35,428 nt of DNA from Streptococcus oralis (GTDB lineage Bacteria > Bacillota > Bacilli > Lactobacillales > Streptococcaceae): NCBI RefSeq assembly GCF_001579175.1, contig NZ_KQ970760.1, positions 63,967 to 99,394 of the forward strand, read 5' to 3'. Every line of letters begins with the position of its first letter. The stretch's first letter is position 1. A model generated the notes under the pieces. It searched no databases, was not told the origin of the DNA, and was given only the letters and a program-made list of their open reading frames with translations. This document shows, piece after piece, positions 10,550 through 19,314 of the stretch. A program made the position numbers and the translations under genes.

Positions 10550-11185
10550 GTGAAACAAAATAATATCATCTATTTTTGTTTTAAAAGATTTATGGATGTA
10601 ATTATCGGCTTGTGTGGAACAATACTTATTGTTTTACCCTGTTCTCTAATCATCTTTTCAATCTACAAGATTAAAGGTTATAAAGGGAGTATATTTTTTA
10701 CACAATATAGAGCAGGTCTCAGAGGGAAAAAATTTAAAATCATTAAGTTTAGATCAATGGTCGAAAACGCAGAAGAAATTCTGATTTCGAATAAGGAACT
10801 TTATGAAAAATATAAAAACAATAGCTATAAATTGCCACCAAACGAGGATCCACGGCTTACAAATATTGGAGATTTTATAAGAAGAACAAGTATTGATGAA
10901 GTTCCTCAGTTTATAAATTTGGTACTAGGTGATATGAGTCTTATTGGGCCAAGGCCAATTCTTGAAAATGAACTAGATGAATATTCTAAGGAAGAGCAGG
11001 AAGTTTTATTGTCTGTTCGTCCTGGAATTACGGGGATATGGCAAGTTTCAGGTAGGAGTCAAGTATATTATCCTGAACGTTGTGAGATGGAATTGTATTA
11101 TCCTAGAAATCAGTCTTTATGGCTAGACATCAAAATTTTCTTTTTGACTATTAGAAGAGTGTTATCCGGTGACGGAGCTCATTGA
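10550..11185 (+). CDS. Short-form initial sugar-phosphate transferase (monotopic PGT family)
   Basis: A 211-residue enzyme expected to move a sugar phosphate onto undecaprenyl phosphate, the first step of repeat-unit synthesis. One N-terminal hydrophobic segment (about residues 10-35) is followed by the PGT domain: KFKIIKFRSM, RRTSIDEVPQ with the catalytic Asp-Glu pair, GDMSLIGPRP and RPGITGIWQVSGR. It lacks the four-helix N-terminal half of WchA/CpsE (about 455 residues). In this it resembles the short pneumococcal types I recall as WciI, WcjG and WcjH. The start is GTG at 10550, set by GGGGGGAG at 10537-10544. The sugar (Gal, Glc, GalNAc or FucNAc-type) cannot be told. It is separated from the next gene by a strong hairpin. 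Confidence 0.88.
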   Translation: MKQNNIIYFCFKRFMDVIIGLCGTILIVLPCSLIIFSIYKIKGYKGSIFFTQYRAGLRGKKFKIIKFRSMVENAEEILISNKELYEKYKNNSYKLPPNEDPRLTNIGDFIRRTSIDEVPQFINLVLGDMSLIGPRPILENELDEYSKEEQEVLLSVRPGITGIWQVSGRSQVYYPERCEMELYYPRNQSLWLDIKIFFLTIRRVLSGDGAH

Positions 11186-11220
11186 GAATTCAAGCTGAGT
11201 CAGTATGAAGTGGAATATAT

Positions 11221-11278
11221 AAAGATAAAATTGAATACAAAAAGGATATCTTTGGTATTCAATTTTATCTTTTTGGGT
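11221..11278 (+). terminator. Strong hairpin, probable (partial) terminator inside the capsule operon
   Basis: AAAGATAAAATTGAATAC (11221-11238) and its perfect reverse complement (11255-11272) form an 18-bp stem. The 16-base interior can itself pair through AAAG/CTTT. The right arm ends in a T-run (TTTTT to 11274). It sits in a 215-base gap with no coding capacity that I can support. It could reduce transcription of the downstream polymer genes or mark an old recombination boundary. Confidence 0.65.
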
Positions 11279-11400
11279 CAGGATAGTTTTAGTGAAAATC
11301 TATTTTGGCTGGATATTTTTTCAATAGAGAATGATTACAATTTTGATTAAAAGGTAGTTGAGCTAGTTATGGATGAAGGGAATTGAATTAGGATATAGAA

Positions 11401-12195
11401 ATGTCTAAAACGTATAGAATCATAGTTGCAACACATAAACAATTTCAAATGCCAGAGGATAAGGACTTGTATATCCCTATCCAAGTTGGTAGTGAGGGTA
11501 AGGAAGATTTAGGTTATCAACCAGATAATCAAGGAGTCCATATTTCTCACCTTAATCCTTATTATTGTGAATTAACAGGATTATATTGGGCTTGGAAAAA
11601 TTTAGAATGTGATTATCTTGGATTGGTACATTACCGTAGATATTTCACATCAACACGACACTCATATAGAGAAGCAATTAGTATGGATGATATTATTCTT
11701 TCAAAGTCAGAAGTTAAAAACTTGCTGTCAAAATACGATGTTGTCGTTCCTAAAAAACGGAAATATTATATTGAAACGCTATACTCTCACTATGCACATA
11801 CTCACGATGCCAATCATTTAGACGTGACACGTCAGATTATTAGCGAGTTGAGACCGGATTATATCGATGCTTTTGATCAGGTCATGAAACAACGCAGTGG
11901 CTATATGTTCAATATGTTTATCATGTCCAAAGAAAATGTAGCAGCCTATTGTGAATGGTTGTTCCTAATTATCGATGAACTCTATAGAAGATTGGACATT
12001 ACAGACTATTCTGCTTTTGACGCTAGATTATTTGGTCGTATCAGTGAACGCTTGTTCAATGTTTGGTTGGCAAAACAAGATTTGCGGGTAAAAGAGATTC
12101 CGTTCATTTATATGGAAAAAATTGATTTGATTCAAAAAGGGAAGTCCTTTTTACAAGCAAAATTCTTTGGAAAAAAATATGGACAGAGTTTTTAG
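11401..12195 (+). CDS. DUF4422 family glycosyltransferase (WciB-like)
   Basis: A 264-residue predicted cytoplasmic glycosyltransferase. The N-terminal YRIIVATHKQFQMP, the GLYWAWKNL segment and LVHYRRYF are hallmarks of the DUF4422 family found in capsule loci. Pneumococcal WciB, which occurs in galactofuranose-containing serotypes, belongs to this group as I recall, so addition of a hexose or galactofuranose is plausible. The start ATG at 11401 has only a weak upstream AGGAT. It follows the 11221-11278 hairpin, so it may need read-through or a weak local promoter; TACAAT at 11336-11341 is a possible -10. Donor and linkage are not predictable here. Confidence 0.8.
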   Translation: MSKTYRIIVATHKQFQMPEDKDLYIPIQVGSEGKEDLGYQPDNQGVHISHLNPYYCELTGLYWAWKNLECDYLGLVHYRRYFTSTRHSYREAISMDDIILSKSEVKNLLSKYDVVVPKKRKYYIETLYSHYAHTHDANHLDVTRQIISELRPDYIDAFDQVMKQRSGYMFNMFIMSKENVAAYCEWLFLIIDELYRRLDITDYSAFDARLFGRISERLFNVWLAKQDLRVKEIPFIYMEKIDLIQKGKSFLQAKFFGKKYGQSF

Positions 12196-12214
12196 ATAGG
12201 GAAGAATAATAAGA

Positions 12215-13432
12215 ATGAAATTAGTACTAAAAATAAAATCTGTACCAGAACTTTTGGCTCTTATTGCTTTAGGGATATTTTTAACGGTTTCGATATTAAA
12301 TGTAACTTTTTATGCTCGGTATCTGCCTGGAACAGTTTATAAATTAGCGATAGCTTTTTCCCTCTTTCTTTTGGTTATAAAAGAGTCGTTTAAGAGAAAA
12401 TATGATTATAGAGCTCTCATTGGTTTGTTTGCAACGATTTTAATTTATTTTATAGTGGGGAAAATGACATCTCTCAGTTCAGAACTTCCTTTAAGTATAT
12501 TATTTATTTATACTTTACGAGATATTCCCTTTAAGAAGGTGGCGAAAACTTCATTAGTCGTTAGTATGTGCTTGTTGTTTTTTGTTATCATAAGCGCAAG
12601 ATTAGGAATCATAACGAACTATATAGAAATTTCTGGTCCTCGAGTGCGGACCTATCTAGGTTTTAGATATGCACTATTTCCTTCGATTTTACTGATGAAT
12701 ATAGTTGCTATTGTGTTTTATTTAAAGCAAAACAAAATCCAATACTGGCAATGGTTACTTTTGGCTCTTTCTGTTTATTGGGTATATGATCAAACGGATT
12801 CTCGTTTAACATTTTATAGTTCCTGTGTATTGCTGACATGCAGTTTGTTAATAAAATGGTTTCCGAAACTATTTTCAAAGTTAGGATATGTGTTTAAAGC
12901 TTTTAAACCAACCTTTATTGTAAATGCAGTTATTAGTTTTTGGGTCTCCGTTACCTATCTCAATTCAAGTCATTCTTTTATCAATGATCTTCTTTTTAAA
13001 GTGAATCATATGTTAGGTGGTCGGATATACTTGGCTAATAAATCTTTAAATCTCTATGGTTTTGGATTTTTTGGACGACCAGTTTACTGGAATGGGAATG
13101 GTCTGACTGTTGACGGTGTTAGAAACTATCAGACCTATCTGTATGTGGACAATTTGTACGTCCAAATTTTACAGAGATTTGGCCTACTCATCCTGGGATT
13201 AATGGTCTCAGTTCTATCTTTGACACTACTTAAAGTCATTAAGAAACGCCAGTGGATTCTTGCTCTGATTTTGATATTAATGAGTTTTCACTCTATGGTT
13301 GATGATTTGAATTTGTATCTTCATAACAATATTTTTTGGATATTGGTAGGTGTTTTAATAAACTCGGATTATCAGTTTTCTGATGAAAGCGATGAAGATC
13401 TAGGGGGACGTTCGTCTGAAAAAATTGTATAG
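12215..13432 (+). CDS. wzy: Polysaccharide polymerase Wzy
   Basis: A 405-residue very hydrophobic protein with about ten predicted membrane helices and a large extracytoplasmic loop near residues 260-310. That is the size and topology of Wzy polymerases, which join flipped repeat units outside the membrane. As usual for Wzy there is little sequence conservation; the call rests on topology, position in the locus and the absence of any other candidate. It starts 20 bases after the DUF4422 gene. Residues TDSR after WVYDQ (about 190-195) resemble a short O-antigen polymerase/ligase motif, but this is weak. Confidence 0.85.
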   Translation: MKLVLKIKSVPELLALIALGIFLTVSILNVTFYARYLPGTVYKLAIAFSLFLLVIKESFKRKYDYRALIGLFATILIYFIVGKMTSLSSELPLSILFIYTLRDIPFKKVAKTSLVVSMCLLFFVIISARLGIITNYIEISGPRVRTYLGFRYALFPSILLMNIVAIVFYLKQNKIQYWQWLLLALSVYWVYDQTDSRLTFYSSCVLLTCSLLIKWFPKLFSKLGYVFKAFKPTFIVNAVISFWVSVTYLNSSHSFINDLLFKVNHMLGGRIYLANKSLNLYGFGFFGRPVYWNGNGLTVDGVRNYQTYLYVDNLYVQILQRFGLLILGLMVSVLSLTLLKVIKKRQWILALILILMSFHSMVDDLNLYLHNNIFWILVGVLINSDYQFSDESDEDLGGRSSEKIV

Positions 13433-13517
13433 TGAAATGGTAAGAAGTATTTAACAAGAACTTAAGAGAGCATAGACTGGAAAGACGGTTTTATTTCGAT
13501 TTATATAGGAGGAAAGT

Positions 13518-14354
13518 ATGTCGGATATCAAAATCATTCAAGATAAGATTTTATCTATTTTGAAAGAGTTTATTAATATTTGCGAAGAAAATAACCTAAC
13601 CTACTATGCTCTAGGTGGGACCTTGTTAGGAGCGGTACGTCATCAAGGTTTTATTCCTTGGGATGATGACATTGATATTGGAATGCCCAGGGAAGATTAT
13701 GAAAAGTTCAAAAAAATAGCTTCAAATGTCTTGCCAGAAAACTACAAGTTTTTAAGCGAAGATACATTAAATTACAAAAAAGCTTTCTCTGTGATCCGAG
13801 ATGATTCTACAAAAATCATCATGAATTATAGTAAAGAAGAATTGGTAGAGAGTTTGTGGATAGACATTTTTCCGTTGGATGGTATGCCCTCTAATGTTTT
13901 AAAGAAAAAAATTCATTCTTTGAGATACTTGAATGCAAGGATGATGGTTCAACTCTCGCAATTCAATAGTTTGGTGAATCAGAAAAAAGAAAATCGGCCA
14001 TTCATTGAAAAGATAATTATTGCTTTTGCGAATGCTGTTAATATTGAGAAGATTATTTCCTTTACATGGGCTCAGAAAAAATATTTACAAACGATAAAAA
14101 AATATTCGTTTGATGAAGCTTACGCAGGAAATTTTACGGGAGCTTACAAATTAAAAGAGATAGTACCGAGTGATTACTTTGGAGAACCAGTCCTATTACA
14201 GTTTGAAGATCTTAAACTTTGTTGTCCTTGCAAATACAAAGAATATCTAACAGCCATTTACGGAGCGGATTATATGCAATTGCCACCAGAAGATAAAAGG
14301 GCTCTTCACCACTACGAGATTATATCACTGGGTGAAAATGAAGGGGAAGTGTAG
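13518..14354 (+). CDS. LicD family phosphotransferase (probable phosphocholine or related transfer to capsule)
   Basis: A 278-residue cytoplasmic protein with the full LicD nucleotidyltransferase-fold signature: LGGTLLGAVRHQGFIPWDDD (residues 32-51) followed by DIGMPREDY. Family members move phosphocholine or another phospho-substituent from a CDP donor to a sugar. AGGAGGAAAG before the ATG at 13518 is an excellent ribosome binding site. Its place between wzy and a glycosyltransferase argues that the capsule repeat unit is the substrate, in contrast to the teichoic-acid licD1/licD2 genes, which lie elsewhere. No licA/B/C genes are nearby; CDP-choline would come from the housekeeping lic locus. 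Transfer of glycerol or ribitol phosphate is a less likely alternative. Confidence 0.88.
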   Translation: MSDIKIIQDKILSILKEFINICEENNLTYYALGGTLLGAVRHQGFIPWDDDIDIGMPREDYEKFKKIASNVLPENYKFLSEDTLNYKKAFSVIRDDSTKIIMNYSKEELVESLWIDIFPLDGMPSNVLKKKIHSLRYLNARMMVQLSQFNSLVNQKKENRPFIEKIIIAFANAVNIEKIISFTWAQKKYLQTIKKYSFDEAYAGNFTGAYKLKEIVPSDYFGEPVLLQFEDLKLCCPCKYKEYLTAIYGADYMQLPPEDKRALHHYEIISLGENEGEV

Positions 14355-14361
14355 TTTAAAG

Positions 14362-15444
14362 ATGAAAAAAATCGCTTTAGTGAAATGGAGTATCGATAGA
14401 ACAGATGGAGGCCTGAAAGTAGCAACCAGCCTTGCAAATGAATTATCAACTATGTATGAAGTTCATCTCCTCTCGATGATTTCTACAGAAAATAATTTCT
14501 TCTCGCTGAAACAATCGGTTCGATATCAAAATTTATCATCAAAGAAAATATCTATGAGTAAAAATTTTCTCGAAGCGGTCAAGTTGTTGAGAAACTATCT
14601 GAAAGAAGAGAACATTGATATTGTTTTTGGAATCGGAATGAGTATGAATACAGTTTGTGTAGCAAGCACAATTGGTTTGAAAGCAAAATTTGTTTCCTGC
14701 GACCATACAAATTCTATAGTAGATATTGATACTAAAGTTAAGAAGATACAAAGGTATATTGGAGCGAAATTTGCTGATAAACTCGTGACCCTTACTCAAG
14801 AAGACCGTGAAAATTATATAAAAAAATACGGTGTTTCTGAGGAAAGAATTTGCTACATTTATAATTGGAAAGAGGCTGCTCTTTCAGATGTATCCTATAA
14901 TAAAAAATCAACTAAAATTGTGACTGTGGGCCGTTTCGATTATCAAAAAGGATATGATTATCTTGTTCAAGTCGCGAAAAAAGTGTTAGCGAAAAGGTCT
15001 GACTGGATTTGGGAAATCTACGGTTCCGGAAGTCAAGATGAAGTGGACAAAATCAGAAATTTAATCAACGAAAATGATTTACAGGATAAGCTAGTCATCA
15101 AAGGGCTTGAAAAAAATCAGGATTTGATTTATGGAGATAAAGGGATTTATGTCTTAACATCTCGCTATGAAGGTCTACCTCTAGTTCTACTGGAAGCACA
15201 ACAATACAATCTTCCTATAGTTAGCTTTAGTTGTCCGACAGGACCGAACGAAATTGTTGAAGATGGAGTTAATGGCTATCTGGTTGAGTGTTATGATACG
15301 GACAAGTTGAGCCAAAAATTGCTTGAGCTGATGGAAGATTCGAACTTGCGAAGTTCCTTCTCCAATCATGCCAAGGATAATATGGATAAATTCGATAAGG
15401 AAAAAATTCTCAAGCAGTGGATTGAACTAATTGAGACGATTTAA
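14362..15444 (+). CDS. GT4 family glycosyltransferase
   Basis: A 360-residue GT-B fold enzyme. The N-terminus has the GG loop (TDGGLKVATSL). The C-terminal half starts at VTVGRFDYQKGYDYL (from about residue 187) and contains the EX7E pair Glu270 and Glu278 in EGLPLVLLE, the donor-binding hallmark of GT4. The ATG at 14362 is preferred, as it aligns with the family start (MKKIALVKW); an in-frame ATG at 14332 would overlap licD. AAGGGGA at 14341-14347 lies rather far upstream. It most resembles polysaccharide galactosyl- or N-acetylglucosaminyltransferases of capsule loci; specificity is not known. No damage is visible. Confidence 0.88.
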   Translation: MKKIALVKWSIDRTDGGLKVATSLANELSTMYEVHLLSMISTENNFFSLKQSVRYQNLSSKKISMSKNFLEAVKLLRNYLKEENIDIVFGIGMSMNTVCVASTIGLKAKFVSCDHTNSIVDIDTKVKKIQRYIGAKFADKLVTLTQEDRENYIKKYGVSEERICYIYNWKEAALSDVSYNKKSTKIVTVGRFDYQKGYDYLVQVAKKVLAKRSDWIWEIYGSGSQDEVDKIRNLINENDLQDKLVIKGLEKNQDLIYGDKGIYVLTSRYEGLPLVLLEAQQYNLPIVSFSCPTGPNEIVEDGVNGYLVECYDTDKLSQKLLELMEDSNLRSSFSNHAKDNMDKFDKEKILKQWIELIETI

Positions 15445-15452
15445 GAGATAAG

Positions 15453-15777
15453 ATGAAGGATTGCTTGTTATCAATTGTAATGCCTAGTTATAATATTCAG
15501 GACAACATTTCAAAAGGACTGGAGTCTTTTCAATAAGTGCATCCGAATTATAAAAATAAATTTGAAGTACTGGTTGTCATGGATGGTCAATAATTCGGAA
15601 AGGTCGTTAAAGGAGCTATAAGGTAAAATTGAGCAAAGCTCATATAAATACGTTCCTACGAAAAAATTGACGGATTGTCTTACTTAAATTATAGGACTAA
15701 CTTTGCTTTGGGAATAATTTTTAATCCGATTTTGAAGAAATACTCTGAAAAGAAAGAAAAAGAGAGGGGCGTTTAAG
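15453..15777 (+). pseudogene. Decayed GT2 glycosyltransferase remnant
   Basis: Between two intact transferases, the frame from the ATG at 15453 reads a clear GT2 N-terminus, SIVMPSYNIQDNISKGLESF, then a TAA. It continues in the same frame with VHPNYKNKFEVLVVMDGQ, another TAA, and further stops. The 3' end (about 15690-15776) retains a short open piece ending KKYSEKKEKERGV, compatible with a GT2 C-terminus. The central donor-binding and DXD region is absent. So this is a glycosyltransferase gene reduced by internal deletion and several stops, no longer functional. It is a trace of an older repeat-unit structure at this locus. Confidence 0.8.
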
Positions 15778-16731
15778 ATGTTTATCAGCATCGTTGTTCC
15801 TGTTTATAATGTTGCAGACTATCTGCATTTTGCGATAGAAAGCTTAATTAAACAGACCTATCAAAACTTTGAGATAATCCTTGTAAATGATGGTTCCACA
15901 GATAATTCTCCTATATTATGCGAAGATTATGCAAAGCAATATGAAAATATCCATGTTTTCCACAAAGAAAATGGTGGATTATCTGATGCACGTAACTTTG
16001 GAGTGGCAAAAGCCAACTCAGATTGGATTTTCTTTTTAGATCCGGATGATTATCTTGAAGAATATACTCTAGAGTTAATCGTGAAAATTCAGGAAACACA
16101 TCAAGCAGACTTGATTTCAACAAAGGTAAAAGCTACTTCAAAATATAATGCTTATACTTCTTATCGATTGCAAGACTCAGACTATAAAGATTTGGCTCCG
16201 ATTACAAAAGAAAAGGCTCTGGAACTAATGTTGGATGACAAAGTTGCAACGGTTTCTGCTTGTGCTAAGCTTTATCGGAAATGTATCTTGGAACGCGTTC
16301 CATTTCCAGTCGGGAAAATCTATGAGGATTTTTATGTTGTAGCAGAACATCTTGCTTTAGCTGAAAGGATCGTGATCAGTCCACTTGAAACCTACAATTA
16401 CTATCGTAGGGAAGGGAGTATAGTTCGTTCAACATTTACTGAAAAAAGATATGATTTCTTTGAAGCTGTTGCAAAAAACGAGGAAGTTATTAAAAGAGAG
16501 TACATTCAGAGTCCAGAATTAAAGCAAGCTTTACAAGCTAAAAAATTATTAGGTGGTTTTGTAGTAATTGGTGCAAAAGCTGACTCAGGATTAAAAGATT
16601 TTTCAAAAGATAAAGAGTTGTTGAGAGTCGAAATGGGTGATTTGTTAAAAAATAATAAATTATCATGGAAACTAAAACTAAAATACCTTATTTTTATGTT
16701 TAACCCTAAATTGTATTTGTTGCTACGATAG
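15778..16731 (+). CDS. GT2 family glycosyltransferase
   Basis: A 317-residue inverting GT-A enzyme. ISIVVPVYN opens the protein, VNDGSTDNS (residues 36-44) binds the nucleotide, GGLSDARNFGV follows, and the metal-binding motif is LDPDD (87-91). EDFYV near residue 184 is the likely catalytic-base region. GAGAGGGGC at 15761-15769 supports the ATG at 15778. It probably adds one sugar of the repeat unit, with galactose or N-acetyl-hexosamine the usual donors. It follows a dead GT2 gene and may have replaced its function. Confidence 0.9.
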   Translation: MFISIVVPVYNVADYLHFAIESLIKQTYQNFEIILVNDGSTDNSPILCEDYAKQYENIHVFHKENGGLSDARNFGVAKANSDWIFFLDPDDYLEEYTLELIVKIQETHQADLISTKVKATSKYNAYTSYRLQDSDYKDLAPITKEKALELMLDDKVATVSACAKLYRKCILERVPFPVGKIYEDFYVVAEHLALAERIVISPLETYNYYRREGSIVRSTFTEKRYDFFEAVAKNEEVIKREYIQSPELKQALQAKKLLGGFVVIGAKADSGLKDFSKDKELLRVEMGDLLKNNKLSWKLKLKYLIFMFNPKLYLLLR

Positions 16732-16793
16732 TATCGTGCAGAGATCCAATTTAATTTGCAACAAGTGTCAAAAAAATGTAGGAAAGAGGAAAT

Positions 16794-16889
16794 ATGAAAG
16801 AAGTTTTTAGAATAATTGACCATTATAAGTATGACCAGTCAAACTTTTTGTTTTCACTGATTAATTCTAAATTGGATGACTTGAAATGA
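16794..16889 (+). CDS. 31-codon ORF overlapping the wzx start (ATGA)
   Basis: MKEVFRIIDHYKYDQSNFLF is the start of a 31-residue frame with a strong purine-rich ribosome binding site (AGGAAAGAGGAAA, just before 16794). Its stop TGA overlaps the wzx ATG as ATGA, while wzx itself has only a weak binding site. This is the classical arrangement for translational coupling. The peptide may be a leader that sets Wzx translation, or the stump of a lost transferase. I do not recognise a family. Confidence 0.45.
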   Translation: MKEVFRIIDHYKYDQSNFLFSLINSKLDDLK

Positions 16890-18301
16890 AAGTATTAAAA
16901 AACTACGCCTACAATCTTTCTTATCAGTTATTAGTGATTATACTCCCAATCATTACGACTCCCTATGTAACACGGGTCTTTTCTTCGGATGATTTAGGGA
17001 CGTATGGATACTTTAATTCCATTGTCACCTACTTTATTCTCTTAGCGACGCTAGGAGTTGCTAACTATGGTACTAAGGTCATTTCAGGACATCGTAATGA
17101 GATTAATAAAAATTTTTGGGGTATCTACTCTCTACAGTTAGGGGCAACAGTTCTTTCTCTGTCCTTATATGCTCTTCTTTGTCTGACCCTTCCCTTTATG
17201 CAAAATCCGGTAGCCTACATTCTAGGCTTAAGTTTAGTTTCAAAAGGTTTAGACATTTCCTGGCTCTTTCAAGGGTTAGAAGATTTTCGAAAGATTACTG
17301 TTCGAAATATCACTGTTAAACTCGTTGGAGTCATTTCAATCTTCCTCTTTGTCAAATCTGCAAATGACCTATATCTCTATGTCTTTTTACTAACCATATT
17401 TGAACTTTTGGGGCAACTAAGTATGTGGTTACCTGCTAGGGAGTTTATCGGTAGTTCTCATTTTAGCATAGAATATGCTAGGCATCATTTAAAGCCGGTC
17501 ATATTATTATTCCTTCCTCAAGTAGCTATTTCTTTGTACATTACGCTGGATCGTACCATGCTTGGAGCCTTAGCTTCTACAAAAGATGTAGGGATTTATG
17601 ACCAAGCCTTAAAATTAGTAAATATCCTTCTGACCTTGGTAACTTCCTTGGGAAGCGTTATGTTGCCTCGTGTCGCGCATATGTTAGCGACAGGTGATCA
17701 TAAGGCAGTCAATAAGATGCATGAAATGTCCTTCCTCATTTATAATTTAGTGATTTTTCCAATGATGGCAGGAATTTTAATCGTCAATGATGATTTTGTT
17801 AGCTTTTTCCTTGGGCAGGATTTTCAGGATGCACGTTATGCAATTGCCATTATGATCTTCCGTATGTTCTTTATCGGTTGGACCAATATCATGGGAATTC
17901 AGATACTGATACCTCACAATCAAAATAAAGAATTCATGATTTCAACAACAGCTCCCGCAATTATCAGTGTAGGTTTGAACTTACTATTCCTTCCTAAACT
18001 TGGATATATAGGAGCAGCCATTGTATCTGTTTTGACTGAGGCACTGGTTTGGTGTATTCAATTGTACTTTACCAGAGTATACTTAAAAGAAGTTCATATT
18101 TTGGGGTCGATGACTAAAATTGCTCTAGCATCAGCTATCATGTATGGTATCTTGCTAGGTTTAAAAACACTTATACAATTTTCGCCAACTATAAATGTTA
18201 TAGTATTTGTAGTGCTTGGTGGAATCATTTATCTTTTTGCAATTCTATATTTGAAAGTGGTAGATGTAAAAGAATTAAAACAAATTATTAGGAAAAACTA
18301 G
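16886..18301 (+). CDS. wzx: Repeat-unit flippase Wzx
   Basis: A 471-residue polytopic membrane protein of the MOP/PST superfamily with about 12-14 predicted helices. It moves the undecaprenyl-diphosphate repeat unit to the outer face of the membrane. Typical stretches are IITTPYVTRVF near the N-terminus, GTYGYFNSIV, and LDRTMLGALASTKDVGIYDQ, the usual Wzx mid-region. It ends one base before the downstream acyltransferase start. Its own start at 16886 overlaps the stop of a 31-codon ORF. It appears intact. Confidence 0.93.
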   Translation: MKVLKNYAYNLSYQLLVIILPIITTPYVTRVFSSDDLGTYGYFNSIVTYFILLATLGVANYGTKVISGHRNEINKNFWGIYSLQLGATVLSLSLYALLCLTLPFMQNPVAYILGLSLVSKGLDISWLFQGLEDFRKITVRNITVKLVGVISIFLFVKSANDLYLYVFLLTIFELLGQLSMWLPAREFIGSSHFSIEYARHHLKPVILLFLPQVAISLYITLDRTMLGALASTKDVGIYDQALKLVNILLTLVTSLGSVMLPRVAHMLATGDHKAVNKMHEMSFLIYNLVIFPMMAGILIVNDDFVSFFLGQDFQDARYAIAIMIFRMFFIGWTNIMGIQILIPHNQNKEFMISTTAPAIISVGLNLLFLPKLGYIGAAIVSVLTEALVWCIQLYFTRVYLKEVHILGSMTKIALASAIMYGILLGLKTLIQFSPTINVIVFVVLGGIIYLFAILYLKVVDVKELKQIIRKN

Positions 18302-18302
18302 A

Positions 18303-19301
18303 ATGCAAAAAAATCGGAATATCAGTCTAGATTTATTAAAAGTGCTTGCGTGTATTGGGGTCGTTTTACTCCATACAACAATGGGCGGATTTAAAGAGAC
18401 AGGATCATGGAATCTTTTGGCATATTTATATTATTTAGGTACCTACTCCATTCCCTTGTTTTTTTATGGTCAATGGTTATTTATTGTTAGGAAAAAGGGA
18501 AATAACTTATCCTTACATACTTCAAAAAGTCAAATGGATTCTAATAACAGTGTCATCATGGAACATTATCGTTTGGCTCTTTAAAAGAGACTTTGCGGTT
18601 AATCCAATTAAAAAAATTGTAGGTTCTCTGTTACAAAAAGGGTATTTCTTTCAGTTTTGGTTTTTCGGTGCCTTGATACTGATTTATTTATGTCTGCCTG
18701 TTTTGAAAACAGTTATAAATTCAAAAAGAAAATATGTATACATTCTATCTTTATTGGTGGCAATTGGGTTTATAATTGAATTAGCAAATATTTTCCTTCA
18801 GATGCCTATACAAACTCATGTTATGCAAACTTTTAGATTATGGACTTGGTTTTTCTATTATCTTTAGGTGGTTATATAGCGCAATTCAATGTAGACAAGC
18901 TCAAATATAGATTTAAAAATTGGATGAAAATAGTTAGCATACTTTTGTTATTGATTTCACCAATTATATTGTGTTTCTTAGCAAAGAATACTTACCATAA
19001 TCTTTTTGCTGAATATTTTTATGATACTTTATTTGTAAAAGTCAGTACTCTAGGAATTTTTCTAACTATCCTCACGCTTACCTTGAATGAAAACCGAAAC
19101 GAATGGATTGTTTTCCTTTCTAATCAAACAATGGGAGTTTTCATAATACACACTTATATTATGAAATTGTGGGAAAGGATATTTGGTTTTAATTTTGTAG
19201 GAGCATATTTACTTTTTGCTCTATTTACTTTAAGTGTTAGTTTTATTATCGTTGGAATGTTAATGAAGATTCCTTACTTCAATCGAATCGTCAAATTATA
19301 A
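18303..19301 (+). pseudogene. Acyltransferase-3 family O-acetyltransferase (WciG-like), broken by two compensating indels
   Basis: The protein is spread over three consecutive frames. Part 1 (18303-18464) ends in SIPLFF; a run of seven T (18459-18465) shifts the frame. Part 2 begins MVNGYLLLGK at 18466 and ends at TAG 18865-18867. Part 3, back in the first frame, resumes at LGGYIAQF and runs to 19301. Six T in the first tract and four T at 18863 would give a continuous 332-residue membrane protein containing the family motif PLFFMVNGYLLL. Such enzymes O-acetylate capsule sugars. The gene order wzx-acyltransferase-glf equals the wzx-wciG-glf order of pneumococcal serogroups 33 and 35, where WciG acts on galactofuranose. 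The gene is inactive as written, unless the T tract slips. Confidence 0.82.
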
Positions 19302-19314
19302 AAAGGAGAACACT

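Noticed and set aside
11221-11278. Inverted repeat as the end of an insertion sequence or CRISPR unit
   Set aside because: There is only one copy, no transposase remnant, no target duplication seen, and no repeat-spacer pattern. A terminator-like hairpin explains it.
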